Shown one piece after another: positions 16,858 through 26,715 of a stretch of DNA of 64,000 nucleotides. This DNA comes from Acerihabitans sp047324305 (GTDB lineage Bacteria; Pseudomonadota; Gammaproteobacteria; Enterobacterales; Enterobacteriaceae). Position 1 is the stretch's first letter, and every line of letters starts with the position of its first letter. The notes beneath the pieces are model-generated. The model was not told the DNA's origin. It ran no database searches and worked only from the letters and a program-made list of their open reading frames with translations. Location of the stretch: assembly GCF_047324305.1 (NCBI RefSeq), contig NZ_CP178740.1, positions 930,001 through 994,000 of the forward strand. Reading direction: 5' to 3'. Both the position numbers and the translations under genes were made by a program.

Positions 16858-19722
16858 CTATTGATAATCGTCGATCGGCACGCAGGAGCAGAATAAATTG
16901 CGATCGCCGTACACATCATCCAGGCGTTTTACGCTCGGCCAGTATTTATTGCCGAAGCCCGCGGGAAATGCCGCGGTTTCCCGGCTGTAGGGATGGGACC
17001 ACGCGCCCGCCAGCTCGCGCTCGATATGGGGCGCGTTGACCAGCGGATTGTCCGCCAGCGGCCATTCGCCGCTGCCCACCCGGTCGATTTCACCGCGGAT
17101 GGCCAGCATCGCGTCGATAAAGCGATCCAGTTCCACCTGGCTTTCGGATTCGGTGGGCTCGACCATCAGCGTTCCCGCCACCGGGAAAGACATGGTGGGG
17201 GCGTGGAAACCGTAATCGATCAGGCGCTTGGCGATATCCATCTCGCTGATGCCGGTCGCTTCCTTCAGCGGCCGGATGTCCAGGATGCATTCATGGGCGA
17301 CGCGGCCGTCGCGCCCGGTATACAGCACCGGAAACGCGGACTGCAACCGGCTGGCGATATAGTTGGCGTTCAGGATCGCCACCTGGCTGGCCTGCTTGAG
17401 TCCCTGGGCCCCCATCATGCGGATATACATCCAGCTGATCGGCAGGATCGAGGCGCTGCCGAACGGGGCGGCGGATACCGCGCCCTGGCGCGTCAGCACG
17501 CCGTCGATATGTACTACGGCATGCCCCGGCACAAACGGCGCCAGATGCGCTTTCACGCCGATGGGGCCCATGCCCGGGCCGCCGCCGCCGTGGGGAATGC
17601 AGAAGGTTTTATGCAGGTTCAGGTGCGAAACGTCGGCGCCGATAAAGCCCGGCGAGGTGATGCCGACCTGCGCGTTCATATTGGCGCCGTCCAGATACAC
17701 CTGGCCGCCGAACTGGTGCACGATTTGGCAGACTTCGCGGATGGTCTCTTCGTATACGCCGTGGGTCGACGGGTAGGTCACCATGATGCATGACAACTGA
17801 TCGCCGGCCTGTTCGGCTTTCCGGCGCAAATCGTGTAAATCGATATTGCCGTTTTTATCGCAGGCCACCACAGTGACCGACATGCCGGCCATCTGGGCGG
17901 ACGCCGGGTTGGTGCCGTGGGCGGAGCTGGGGATCAGGCAGATACGGCGGTTGCCCTCGTTGCGGCTCTCATGATAGCGGCGTATGGCCAGCATGCCGGC
18001 GTATTCTCCCTGCGCGCCCGAATTGGGCTGCATGCACAGCGCGTCATAGCCGGTAAGCTGCACCAGCCAGCGGGAGAGCTGGGCGATCATCTGCTGGTAG
18101 CCGGCCGCCTGCCCGACGGGACAAAACGGATGCAGCTCGGCGAACTCCGGCCAGGTGATGGGGATCATCTCGGCGGCGGCGTTCAGCTTCATGGTGCAGG
18201 AGCCGAGCGGGATCATCGACTGGTTAAGCGCCAGATCCTTGCGTTCCAGCTGATGCATATAACGCATCATATCCGTTTCGCTGTGGTAACGGTTAAACAC
18301 CGGATGCGTCAGGATGGGCGTGGCGCGCAGCAGATCCGCCGGGATGACGTCCCCGACCGCGCGGTCAAGGGCATCGATATCCAGCACGGCGTCGCCGCCG
18401 GTCACCACGCCGTACAGCGCGGCAAGGTCGTCGCGGCCGGTGGTTTCATCAAGCGTTATCCCCACCGCCCCGTCCAGGTCGGCGCGCAGGTTAATGCCGC
18501 GGGCCAGCGCGCGGCTTATCACCGCGTCTTTATCCGCCACATTGACGGTGAGGGTATCGAACCACCGGGCATGGCGCAGCGTCAGTCCCGCCGCCGTCAG
18601 GCCGGAAGCTAGGATGGCGGTCAGGCGATGGATGCGCGCGGCGATGCGTTTCAATCCTTCCGGACCGTGGTAGACCGCGTACAGGCCGGCGATATTGGCC
18701 AGCAGTACCTGCGAGGTGCAGATATTGGAGTTGGCCTTTTCGCGGCGGATATGCTGCTCGCGGGTTTGCATCGCCATGCGCAGGGCGGTACTGCCGGCCG
18801 CGTCGCGGGACACGCCGATAATACGTCCCGGCATGGAGCGCTTGACGTCGTCACGGGCGGCGAAAAACGCCGCGTGCGGGCCGCCGTAGCCCATGGGCAC
18901 GCCGAAACGCTGGGAAGAGCCGAACACCACGTCGGCCCCCTGCGCGCCCGGCGCCGCCAGCAGTACCAGCGCCATCATATCGGCCGCCACGCAGCTGATG
19001 ATGTGACGGGTTTTCAGTTCGGCCAGCAGCGCGCGGTAATCATGCAGTTCGCCGGTGGTGCCCGTCTGTTGCAGCAACACGCCGAAAACACCCTGCTGTT
19101 CCAGCGCGCGCGGGGCCGGGCCGGTGATCACCTCGAAACCGAAGGTCTCGGCGCGGGTGCGCACCACGTCCAGCGTTTGCGGATGGACATCGTCGGCGAC
19201 AAAAAACACGTTGGCCTGTTTGAGCTTGCTGGCGCGCTTGGCCAGCGCCATGGCTTCCGCCGCCGCCGTGGCTTCATCCAGCAGCGAGGCGGAGGCGATA
19301 TCCAGCCCGGTCAGGTCGAGGGTCAGTTGCTGGAAATTCAGCAAGGCCTCAAGGCGCCCCTGGGCGACCTCCGGCTGGTAAGGCGTATAGGCGGTGTACC
19401 AGCCCGGGTTTTCCAGCATGTTGCGCAGGATCACAGGCGGGGTGACCACCGCGCTGTAGCCCATGCCGATATAGGTTTTAAAACGCTGGTTAAGACCCGC
19501 CATGGCCTTGAGCTCCGCCAGCGCCTGGGATTCCGTGGCCGCATCGCCGACCGCCGGAGGCGCCGGCAGCTGGATGTCGGCCGGGACGATGTGGCCAATC
19601 AACGCGTCGAGCGTCGCGGCGCCGATAGCCGACAGCATGTGCGCCTGCTGCTGCGCGCTGGGGCCGATATGACGCTTGATAAAAGCGTCATGGTGTTCAA
19701 GCTGGCTGAGAGTCTGGGTCAT
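16858..19722 (-). CDS. gcvP: Glycine dehydrogenase (decarboxylating), P-protein
   Basis: PLP-dependent P-protein of the glycine cleavage system; it decarboxylates glycine and passes the aminomethyl group to lipoylated GcvH. The 954-residue product has the duplicated P-protein fold, GSCTMKLNA in the second half, and the PLP lysine in NLHKTFCIPHGGGGPGMGP near residue 700. I used the ATG at 19722 (MTQTLSQLEHHDAF), which gives the usual length (957 in E. coli); the frame is open 42 bases further upstream. Last gene of gcvTHP, 140 bases after gcvH. Confidence 0.97.
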   Translation of the reverse strand: MTQTLSQLEHHDAFIKRHIGPSAQQQAHMLSAIGAATLDALIGHIVPADIQLPAPPAVGDAATESQALAELKAMAGLNQRFKTYIGMGYSAVVTPPVILRNMLENPGWYTAYTPYQPEVAQGRLEALLNFQQLTLDLTGLDIASASLLDEATAAAEAMALAKRASKLKQANVFFVADDVHPQTLDVVRTRAETFGFEVITGPAPRALEQQGVFGVLLQQTGTTGELHDYRALLAELKTRHIISCVAADMMALVLLAAPGAQGADVVFGSSQRFGVPMGYGGPHAAFFAARDDVKRSMPGRIIGVSRDAAGSTALRMAMQTREQHIRREKANSNICTSQVLLANIAGLYAVYHGPEGLKRIAARIHRLTAILASGLTAAGLTLRHARWFDTLTVNVADKDAVISRALARGINLRADLDGAVGITLDETTGRDDLAALYGVVTGGDAVLDIDALDRAVGDVIPADLLRATPILTHPVFNRYHSETDMMRYMHQLERKDLALNQSMIPLGSCTMKLNAAAEMIPITWPEFAELHPFCPVGQAAGYQQMIAQLSRWLVQLTGYDALCMQPNSGAQGEYAGMLAIRRYHESRNEGNRRICLIPSSAHGTNPASAQMAGMSVTVVACDKNGNIDLHDLRRKAEQAGDQLSCIMVTYPSTHGVYEETIREVCQIVHQFGGQVYLDGANMNAQVGITSPGFIGADVSHLNLHKTFCIPHGGGGPGMGPIGVKAHLAPFVPGHAVVHIDGVLTRQGAVSAAPFGSASILPISWMYIRMMGAQGLKQASQVAILNANYIASRLQSAFPVLYTGRDGRVAHECILDIRPLKEATGISEMDIAKRLIDYGFHAPTMSFPVAGTLMVEPTESESQVELDRFIDAMLAIRGEIDRVGSGEWPLADNPLVNAPHIERELAGAWSHPYSRETAAFPAGFGNKYWPSVKRLDDVYGDRNLFCSCVPIDDYQ

Positions 19723-19862
19723 AAACAACAATTCCTGCATCGGGCATGGGACGGGGAAAGGCAACGTGCTCGGCAGGGACAGGGGCCGGTGTGGCGACGC
19801 CCTGTCCCGCCTGTTGGCCCCGGATGGCTAATTAACCGTGCGGGGCCGGGTCTCGGTGGCGG

Positions 19863-20255
19863 TTATTCGTCTTCGTCAAGCGTGGCCTCATAGGCCTCGG
19901 CGTCAAGCAATCCGGCGACCTCGCTTTCGTCGTCGGCCTTGATCTGGAACAACCAGCCCTCGGTGTAGGGCGCGCTGTTCACCAGTTCCGGCGACGCTTC
20001 CAGCTCTTCGTTCACCGCCACGATCTCGCCGCCGATGGGCGCATAGATATCCGAGGCGGCTTTCACTGATTCGGCTACCGCGCAATCGTCGCTGGCGGCG
20101 AAGGATGTGCCGACGTCCGGCAGGTCGAGAAACACCATATCGCCCAGCAGTTCCTGGGCATGTTCGGTAATGCCGACGGTATACACGCCGTTACCTTCGT
20201 TGCGCACCCATTCGTGGGAGGGGGTATATTTTAGTTCTTGCGGCACATTGCTCAT
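19863..20255 (-). CDS. gcvH: Glycine cleavage system H protein
   Basis: Lipoyl carrier protein shuttling intermediates between GcvP, GcvT and dihydrolipoamide dehydrogenase. The 130-residue product (MSNVPQELKYTPSHEW) carries the lipoylation site Lys65 in AESVKAASD, and the acidic C-terminus typical of the family. The ATG at 20255 follows GTGAGGAAGG; an ATG 12 bases upstream is less well placed. Sits 26 bases after gcvT in the operon. Confidence 0.97.
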   Translation of the reverse strand: MSNVPQELKYTPSHEWVRNEGNGVYTVGITEHAQELLGDMVFLDLPDVGTSFAASDDCAVAESVKAASDIYAPIGGEIVAVNEELEASPELVNSAPYTEGWLFQIKADDESEVAGLLDAEAYEATLDEDE

Positions 20256-20281
20256 TGCCTTCCTCACTCTTGCAAAGTTAA

Positions 20282-21379
20282 TTATTGAACGACCGGTTTA
20301 CCGGCGCGTACAAAACCAGGTTTGGTGACCTTAACCGGCATTTCGCGGTTACGGATTAATACAATGGCGTGCTCGCCGATACCGGCGGGCACGCGGGCCA
20401 GGGCAATGCTGAAACCCAGGGTGGGCGAGAACGAACCGCTGGTTATCACGCCCGTTTTCATATTACCGTCGGCGTCGGTAAAGTGTACCGTCAGGTCGTT
20501 GCGCAGCACACCTTTTTCCGTCATCACCAGGCCGACCAGTTGGTCGGTGCCGGCGCGGCGCTGGGCTTCAAGCGCCTCGCGGCCGATAAAATCCCGATCC
20601 TCGGGCTGCCAGGCGATGGTCCAGCCCATGTTGGCCGCCAGGGGAGAAATACGCTCATCCATTTCCTGGCCGTACAGGTTCATGCCGGCTTCCAGGCGCA
20701 GCGTATCGCGCGCGCCCAGGCCGCAGGGTTTGACGCCCGCCGCCAGCAGTTTGCGCCAGAAGGACTCCGCCTCGGTTTTCGGCAGCGCAATTTCAAATCC
20801 CGCCTCGCCGGTATACCCGGTGGTGGCGATAAATAAATCCTCCGACTGCACGCCGAAGAACGGTTTCATCCCGGCCACCGCCGCCTGCTGCGCGGGGGTA
20901 AACAGCGTGCGCGCTTTCTCCTGCGCCCGCGGGCCCTGTACGGCAATCAGCGCCAGGTCGTCGCGTACCCGTACCGACACACCGTAGGGGGCCGCGTGGT
21001 CGGTCACCCAGGTGACGTCTTTGTCGCGGGTGGCGGAATTCACCACCAGGCGAAAATAAGTCTCTTCGAGGAAATAGACGATCAGATCGTCGATAACGCC
21101 GCCTGAGGCGTTCAGCATGCCGCTATAGAGCGCCTTGCCGGGCACGGTGAGCTTGGCCACGTCGTTCGCCAGCAGGTAGCGCAGGTATTCGCGGGTGCGC
21201 GGACCCGTTAAATCGATAATGGTCATATGGGACACATCAAACATGCCCGCGTCGCGGCGCACCTGGTGATGCTCCTCCAGCTGGGAGCCATAGTGCAGCG
21301 GCATCATCCAGCCATGGAAGTCCACCATTTTCGCGCCGCACGCTATGTGCTGTTCATACAACGATGTCAGCTGGGCCAT
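20282..21379 (-). CDS. gcvT: Aminomethyltransferase, glycine cleavage T protein
   Basis: Transfers the methylene group from GcvH to tetrahydrofolate, releasing ammonia. The 365-residue protein begins with LYEQHIACGAKMVDFHGW, and has MFDVSHMTIIDLTGP and DDLIVYF, where the catalytic Asp resides, then GLGARDTLRLEAGMNLYG. Length fits E. coli GcvT (364). First gene of gcvTHP; the region upstream separates it from the ubiHI operon and contains that operon's terminator. Confidence 0.97.
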   Translation of the reverse strand: MAQLTSLYEQHIACGAKMVDFHGWMMPLHYGSQLEEHHQVRRDAGMFDVSHMTIIDLTGPRTREYLRYLLANDVAKLTVPGKALYSGMLNASGGVIDDLIVYFLEETYFRLVVNSATRDKDVTWVTDHAAPYGVSVRVRDDLALIAVQGPRAQEKARTLFTPAQQAAVAGMKPFFGVQSEDLFIATTGYTGEAGFEIALPKTEAESFWRKLLAAGVKPCGLGARDTLRLEAGMNLYGQEMDERISPLAANMGWTIAWQPEDRDFIGREALEAQRRAGTDQLVGLVMTEKGVLRNDLTVHFTDADGNMKTGVITSGSFSPTLGFSIALARVPAGIGEHAIVLIRNREMPVKVTKPGFVRAGKPVVQ

Positions 21380-21734
21380 CTCGTCCTCTTTGTCGTCAAA
21401 TCAGGAGCTGTAAAATTGAATTTTACGCCGCGACGCCCACAGCGAATCCGGCGGCGCAAACGATACCTTTTGCCAGAAGTTACCACTGAATCCCGGGGGA
21501 AACCATAAATTAAATTATCCTGCGGCCAGGGCGGCGCAGGCGGAGGGGATAGGCATGAATCAGCATGTTATGTTGGCAAAGTGGCGAATACGGCGCACAA
21601 ACAATAAATGCCGGCCGTCAAAAGCAAAATATGATAACAAAAAACCCTGACTTTGGTCAGGGGCAAAGACTTTATTCCCGATATCGGATTAGAAAATATA
21701 ATGCAAAATAGCGGGTTAAATTAGTTTATTTCAG
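21380..21734. other. gcvTHP promoter region
   Basis: 355 bases between the ubiI stop and the gcvT start. The left part (near gcvT) is AT-rich and should hold the gcv promoter, known in E. coli to be controlled by GcvA, Lrp and PurR; I cannot place those sites with confidence. The right part has the ubiI terminator hairpin at 21639-21662. I see no glycine riboswitch pattern. Confidence 0.6.
21639..21662 (-). terminator. Intrinsic terminator after ubiI
   Basis: On the minus strand a 7-base stem CCCTGAC/GTCAGGG with a 4-base loop is followed by six T residues (the A-run at 21639-21644). It lies about 75 bases beyond the ubiI stop and separates the pepP-ubiH-ubiI transcript from gcvTHP. Confidence 0.85.
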
Positions 21735-22949
21735 TCAAACCGCGCCCGGTTCCAGCCATGCGGGCAGATCGTTTAACCCCATGGCCTGGCGGATGAGCCG
21801 GGGTTTGACCCCGGGTACCGTATCGGCCAGGCGCAGTCCCGCGTCGCGCACCCATTTTTTCAGCGGGTTATTGCCGTCGAACAACTGGCGGAACCCCTGC
21901 ATGCCGGCCAGCATCACGGCGGCGCTATGCTTGCGACGGCGCTCATAGCGCCGCAGGTAGGGATGATGGCCGATATCCTTGCCGGCCTGCTGCAGCCGGC
22001 GCAGCTCCGACAGCAGTTCCGCCACGTCCATAAAACCGAGATTTACCCCCTGCCCGGCCAGCGGATGGACCGTATGCGCCGCGTCGCCCACCAGCACCAG
22101 GCGGTGGGCGGCGAAATCCCGCGCATAGCGGGCGGTCAGGGGGAAGGTTAACCGTTCGCTTTGCAATTCGCATAACCCCAGCGCCAGGTTGAAGTGCGCA
22201 GCCAGCTGCGCGTTAAATCCGGCCGGCGCCTGTTCCTGGAGCGACTGCGCCCTCTCGGGCGGCAGGGACCAGACGATGGAGCAAAGATGCGGATCGCTCA
22301 GCGGCAGGAACGCCAGGATGCCGTCGCCGTGAAACGCCTGGCGCGCAATGCCGCCGTGCGGATGTTCGGTACGCACGGTGGCCACCAGTGCGTGATGCTG
22401 GTAATCCCAGAAGGTCAGCGGAATATCGGCGTAGCGGCGCAGCCAGGAGTTGGCGCCGTCCGCGCCCACCACCAGCCGGGCGGTCAGCATGCCGCCGTCG
22501 TCGAGGGTGATAAACGCTTCGTTCTCGCCCCAGGCAATCTGGCGCGGCGCGCGCGGGCACAGCAGCGTCACGTCGGACAGCTGCCCGGCCCGGCGCCACA
22601 GCGCCTGGTGGATAACCGGGTTCTCGACGATATGGCCCAGATGGGCGTAGCCCAGCTGTTTACCGTCAAAGGCGATATTGCCGAAGCCATCGTTGTCCCA
22701 GACCTGCATGCCCTGATAGGGATTGGCGCGCAGCGCGACGATATCGTCCCAGACCTGCAGGTGTTCCAGCAGGCGCTGGCTGGCGGCGTTGATGGCCGAT
22801 ACCCGCAGCGCGGGGTTATCGGCCGGCGGCACCGGCTCCGGCGCCTGTTGTTCCAGCACGGCCACGCGCATGCCGCTGCCCTGGAGTCCACAGGCCAGCG
22901 CCAGGCCGACCATGCCGCCGCCGTTGATGACCACGTCAAATGCTTGCAT
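21735..22949 (-). CDS. ubiI: 2-octaprenylphenol hydroxylase UbiI
   Basis: FAD-dependent monooxygenase of ubiquinone synthesis that hydroxylates C5 of the ring. The 404-residue product has the Rossmann motif VINGGGMVGLALACGL at the N-terminus, the family motif ADGANSWLRR near residue 170 and the second FAD motif LVGDAAHTVHPLAGQGVNLG near 285. The central NPVIHQALW and TFWDYQHHALVATVRTE segments match VisC/UbiI rather than UbiH or UbiF. Third gene of the pepP-ubiH-ubiI operon. Confidence 0.96.
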   Translation of the reverse strand: MQAFDVVINGGGMVGLALACGLQGSGMRVAVLEQQAPEPVPPADNPALRVSAINAASQRLLEHLQVWDDIVALRANPYQGMQVWDNDGFGNIAFDGKQLGYAHLGHIVENPVIHQALWRRAGQLSDVTLLCPRAPRQIAWGENEAFITLDDGGMLTARLVVGADGANSWLRRYADIPLTFWDYQHHALVATVRTEHPHGGIARQAFHGDGILAFLPLSDPHLCSIVWSLPPERAQSLQEQAPAGFNAQLAAHFNLALGLCELQSERLTFPLTARYARDFAAHRLVLVGDAAHTVHPLAGQGVNLGFMDVAELLSELRRLQQAGKDIGHHPYLRRYERRRKHSAAVMLAGMQGFRQLFDGNNPLKKWVRDAGLRLADTVPGVKPRLIRQAMGLNDLPAWLEPGAV

Positions 22950-22992
22950 AACTGTAATATCCTTTTAAAGACCGGGAACCAGCGTAAGGGTG

Positions 22993-24171
22993 CTAACGCG
23001 CCACCCAGCCCAGGGTTTGCCGCGCCAGCGCGTCGCGCAGCCCCGGCGAAGCGGCCATGGCGGCAAGACCCAGGTTACGCGCCACCACCAGCGGCGGATG
23101 CCGGTTGGCAAACAAATGTATCAGGCCGTCGGTAATGCCGACCGTGCGGTCCTTATCGGGCAGACGGCGCTGCTGATAGCGCTGCAGGGTGGCGTAGGCG
23201 CCCGGGTCCTCGCCCCGCGCCAGGGCTTCGGCCAGGGTTTCCGCCAGGGTCATCACGTCACGCAAGCCCAGGTTGAACCCCTGGCCGGCAATAGGATGCA
23301 GGGTTTGCGCCGCGTTGCCCACCAGCGCCAGCCGATGGCTTACCTGGCGCGTGGCGGTGCGCAGCTGCAGCGGGTAACACTGCCGCTGCCCGCAGGCGGT
23401 AATACGCCCGAGCCGCCAGCCGAAGGCGGCTTGCAGCGCGTCGATAAACCGGCTTTCGCTCCAGCCGGTGATTTCCTGGCGCATGGACTGCGGCAGGCAC
23501 CACACCAGCGCGCTGCGCCCCTGCGACATGGGCAGCATGGCCAGCGGCCCATGTTCGGTAAAACGCTCATAAGCCCGGCCCTGATGCGCCTCAGCGGTGG
23601 TGACATTGGCGATAATCGCCAGTTGCCCATAGTCCTCCTGGCGCCACTGCATATGGCAATGGCGCGCCGCCTGCGAGTGCGAACCGTCCGCCGCCACCAG
23701 CAGCGAGCCGGTCAGCTCCGTCCCGTTGTCAAGCCGCGCCAGGATATCGTCCTGGCGGCGGGTAATATCCGTAAGCGTCGCGGGGCAGTGCAGCCTTACC
23801 CCCGGCGCCTGGCGCAGCAGGGCAAATAAACGCTGCCCGGCGTCGTGCAGCTCCACCACATAACCCAGCGCGGGCACGCGGTAGTCGCGCGCGGACAGCG
23901 AGACTTTACCCGGATAGCCGCTATCGCTGACCTCGACACGGGTGATGGGCGTGGCGCAGGACATCAGCGAAGGCCAGACACCGATGGCGGTTAATTGCTG
24001 GCTGGTGCCCTGGGCCAGGGCGATGGCGCGGGCGTCATAACCGGGATGGCGCCGGCTTTCCGGCGCGGCCGCTTCCACTAAATCGATCTCCAGCCGCCCG
24101 CCGGTCAGGCGGGACAAGGCCAGCGCCAGGGTGGCGCCGGCCATGCCGCCGCCGATAATGATCACCGACAT
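22993..24171 (-). CDS. ubiH: 2-octaprenyl-6-methoxyphenol hydroxylase UbiH
   Basis: FAD monooxygenase of ubiquinone synthesis acting at C1. The 392-residue protein has VIIIGGGMAGATLALAL at the start, the DG motif AADGSHSQAARHC near 175 and LVGNAAQTLHPIAGQGFNLGLRD near 280. Length equals E. coli UbiH. The start codon is three bases past the pepP stop, so the two are surely cotranscribed. Replacement of GDAAH by GNAAQ in the second FAD motif is normal for UbiH. Confidence 0.96.
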   Translation of the reverse strand: MSVIIIGGGMAGATLALALSRLTGGRLEIDLVEAAAPESRRHPGYDARAIALAQGTSQQLTAIGVWPSLMSCATPITRVEVSDSGYPGKVSLSARDYRVPALGYVVELHDAGQRLFALLRQAPGVRLHCPATLTDITRRQDDILARLDNGTELTGSLLVAADGSHSQAARHCHMQWRQEDYGQLAIIANVTTAEAHQGRAYERFTEHGPLAMLPMSQGRSALVWCLPQSMRQEITGWSESRFIDALQAAFGWRLGRITACGQRQCYPLQLRTATRQVSHRLALVGNAAQTLHPIAGQGFNLGLRDVMTLAETLAEALARGEDPGAYATLQRYQQRRLPDKDRTVGITDGLIHLFANRHPPLVVARNLGLAAMAASPGLRDALARQTLGWVAR

Positions 24172-24174
24172 AGG

Positions 24175-25488
24175 CTAGCGCGCCGCCGCCATCAGCGCTT
24201 CGATGGCATCCGGGTCCTTGACCACCGATGCGGTGAGGTTGTCGTTGCCCTGTTCGGTGATAACGATATTGTCCTCGATGCGGATGCCGATGCCGCGATA
24301 TTGCGGCGGCACATCCGCGTCCGCGGCTATATAAATGCCCGGCTCGATGGTCAGCACCATGCCCGGCTCCAGGGTCCTGCCCCGCTCCGGGGTGCCGTAG
24401 TCGCCGACGTCGTGCACATCCAGCCCCAGCCAATGGCTTAAGCCGTGCATAAAGAACTGCCGATGGGCCTGGGCGGCGATAAGCCCGTCCACGTCGCCCT
24501 TCATTACGCCCAGCGCCACCAGCCCGGAGACCATAACCCGCACCGCCTGTTCATTGACTTCGCGGATACTGGTGCCCGGCCGGTACAACGCCAGGGATTT
24601 CTCCAGCATCGCCAGCACTATGTCGTACACCGCCCGCTGCTCGGGGCTGAACTTGCCGTTCACCGGGAAGGTGCGGGTGATATCGCCGGCATACCCCTGG
24701 TATTCACAGCCGGCGTCGATAAGCACCAGATCGCCGTCGCGCATCTGCGCCTCGTTTTCGGTGTAGTGCAGAATACAGCCGTTTTCGCCGCTGCCGACGA
24801 TGGTATTGTAGGAAGGATAGCGGGCGCCGTGCCGGTTGAATTCATGCAGGATTTCGCCTTCCAGCTGGTATTCATACTGCCCCGGACGACAGGCCCGCAT
24901 GGCGCGGGTATGCCCGAGCGCGGTGATTTCGCCGGCGCGGCGCATGACCGCCAGCTCCTCCGCCGATTTAACCAGCCTGAAATCGTGCACCCAGGGGCGC
25001 CAGTCGGTAAGCGTGGCGGGCGCGCGCAAATGCTGACGGTAGCCGCGGCGCAGGGTATCGAGGGCGTTAAACACCAGGGTATCGGCAAAGGCGTATTGTC
25101 CCTGGGCGTGATAGACCACATCCAGTCCGTTCAGCAGCAGGTGCAACTGATGATTGATTTCGTCCCACGGCAAGGCCCGGTCCACGGCAAGTCTGGCCGG
25201 GGCGGCCTCCTGGCCCAGGCGGCGGCCGAACCAGGTCTCGGCGCCGGGATCGCGCACCCGGTTGAACAGCACGCTGTGCGAATGGGTCGCGTCGCTTTTG
25301 ATAAGCACCAGCGCCGCCTCCGGTTCGTTGAACCCGGTGAAATACCAGAAGTCGCTATTCTGGCGATAGGGATATTCACTGTCGGCGCTGCGCGTCGCCT
25401 CCGGCGCCGCAAAAATGACGGCGGCGCTGGCCGGAGCCATGTTGGCCAACAATGCCTGCCGGCGGCGTAAAAATTCTTGTGATGTCAT
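24175..25488 (-). CDS. pepP: Xaa-Pro aminopeptidase PepP
   Basis: Cytosolic Mn-dependent aminopeptidase that releases N-terminal residues before proline. The 437-residue protein has the creatinase-like N-domain and the pita-bread C-domain with metal ligands in LIDAGCEYQGYAGDITR (two Asp), HGLSHWLGLDVHD (His) and the two Glu of LTIEPGIY and RIEDNIV. I chose the ATG at 25488, preceded by GGAGAG, rather than the in-frame start 21 bases earlier. First enzyme gene of the pepP-ubiH-ubiI operon, 62 bases after ygfB. Confidence 0.96.
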   Translation of the reverse strand: MTSQEFLRRRQALLANMAPASAAVIFAAPEATRSADSEYPYRQNSDFWYFTGFNEPEAALVLIKSDATHSHSVLFNRVRDPGAETWFGRRLGQEAAPARLAVDRALPWDEINHQLHLLLNGLDVVYHAQGQYAFADTLVFNALDTLRRGYRQHLRAPATLTDWRPWVHDFRLVKSAEELAVMRRAGEITALGHTRAMRACRPGQYEYQLEGEILHEFNRHGARYPSYNTIVGSGENGCILHYTENEAQMRDGDLVLIDAGCEYQGYAGDITRTFPVNGKFSPEQRAVYDIVLAMLEKSLALYRPGTSIREVNEQAVRVMVSGLVALGVMKGDVDGLIAAQAHRQFFMHGLSHWLGLDVHDVGDYGTPERGRTLEPGMVLTIEPGIYIAADADVPPQYRGIGIRIEDNIVITEQGNDNLTASVVKDPDAIEALMAAAR

Positions 25489-25550
25489 CACTCTCTCCTG
25501 CCTTGCCATACTCTCAACAATTCAACGGGCGGTGCTGCCGGTTGCGGCGA

Positions 25551-26132
25551 TCAGTGCAGCGTCGGCTTTGGCTTTTCCAGCGGGCCGGCGTGCTCCGAGC
25601 GGGTAAATCCATTATGGCAAAGAATGGCGGCCATACGCACGTATTCAACGACTTCCTCCAGCGACTGCGCCAGCTCTTCCTGATCTTCATCTTCGTCATA
25701 GCCGAGCTGGCCGATATTGCGCAGATCGTCGATGGCTTCCTTTAGCTCGCCCTTGATTTTATCCAGCTGCGGCTGCATCACGCCCAGCCCCAACAGGAAA
25801 TGATTTACCCAGCCGGCCAGCGCGTCCACGCGCTCGAATACCGTGGCGCGGTCGTCGTCGGGCAGCAGCAGCTGAAACATAAACTCCTCGTCGTCCAGGG
25901 TTTGCGCGGTGGCTTCGTGCAGCTGGCGCAGCGGGTCGGCCAGGGTCTGGGAAAAGGCCATGCCCTCGTTGGTCAGCTCGTGCACCAGCGTCTGCCAACT
26001 GTGATCCTTGTTGCCGCCGCACAGCATGCCGCTTATCAAACCATGCATTTCCGCCGGCGTCAGCGCCACGGCCTGTTGGTTAAGCAGTTGGGTCAGGTTA
26101 TCGTAGTCGGGAAAGGTATTTTGTATAGACAT
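25551..26132 (-). CDS. ygfB: UPF0149 family protein YgfB
   Basis: Cytosolic protein of 193 residues from the YecA/UPF0149 family, without the C-terminal SEC-C zinc motif found in YecA. Recognised by LTPAEMHGLISGMLCGG near the N-terminus and WVNHFLLGLG in the middle, and by its position divergent from zapA. In Pseudomonas a homologue affects gene regulation; the function in enterobacteria is uncertain. Probably the first gene of a ygfB-pepP-ubiH-ubiI transcript. Confidence 0.94.
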   Translation of the reverse strand: MSIQNTFPDYDNLTQLLNQQAVALTPAEMHGLISGMLCGGNKDHSWQTLVHELTNEGMAFSQTLADPLRQLHEATAQTLDDEEFMFQLLLPDDDRATVFERVDALAGWVNHFLLGLGVMQPQLDKIKGELKEAIDDLRNIGQLGYDEDEDQEELAQSLEEVVEYVRMAAILCHNGFTRSEHAGPLEKPKPTLH

Positions 26133-26345
26133 GCGCTTTCATCGTCGTTGGCAGGATAAGTTCGTGTTATGCTACCACCAAGGTCCGTAGCTATACCAGA
26201 AAGGGCGTGTATCTTCTGTTTTATATGGATTCTTCTGTTTGATATAGCGCATGGATATAGAGTATAGTTGCGCCCGCCCTGTGCTCCCGCAATGGTGAAA
26301 CGGGAGTGGCCTGGCGTCGGCGCGGTAACAAAGCAGGAAGGTGGT

Positions 26346-26675
26346 ATGTCCGCACAACCGGTAGATATTCAAATTTTTGGCCGCACGTTAAGGGTAAATT
26401 GCCCGCCGGAACAACAAGAAGCGTTGAACCAGGCGGCGGAAGATCTTAATCAGCGGTTGCAAGATCTCAAAGTTCGCACTAGAGTCACCAATACAGAACA
26501 GCTTGTTTTTATCGCGGCACTGAACGTATGCCACGAACTGGCGCAGGAAAGAGTTAAAACCCGTGATTACGCCGCCAACATGGAACAGCGGATCCGGTTA
26601 CTGCAGCAGACGATTGAGCAGGCACTGGTAGAACAGGGCCGTATCTCCGAGCGACCAGGCACGCAGTTCGAGTAA
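26346..26675 (+). CDS. zapA: Cell division protein ZapA
   Basis: FtsZ-ring associated protein that bundles FtsZ filaments. The 109-residue product begins MSAQPVDIQIFGRTLRVNCP and has a globular domain followed by a long coiled coil (from about residue 50), as in E. coli ZapA (109). The ATG at 26346 has AGGAAGG upstream; the frame is open 78 bases earlier without conserved sequence. Divergent from ygfB and directly upstream of the 6S RNA gene, as in E. coli. Confidence 0.97.
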   Translation: MSAQPVDIQIFGRTLRVNCPPEQQEALNQAAEDLNQRLQDLKVRTRVTNTEQLVFIAALNVCHELAQERVKTRDYAANMEQRIRLLQQTIEQALVEQGRISERPGTQFE

Positions 26676-26715
26676 CGATAGCCGCCGGGAAAATCCCGCG
26701 GAACAGGAATACAAA

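Noticed and set aside
21380..21640. Possible glycine riboswitch before gcvT
   Set aside because: I could not find the paired aptamer pattern; enterobacteria normally control gcv by GcvA and Lrp.
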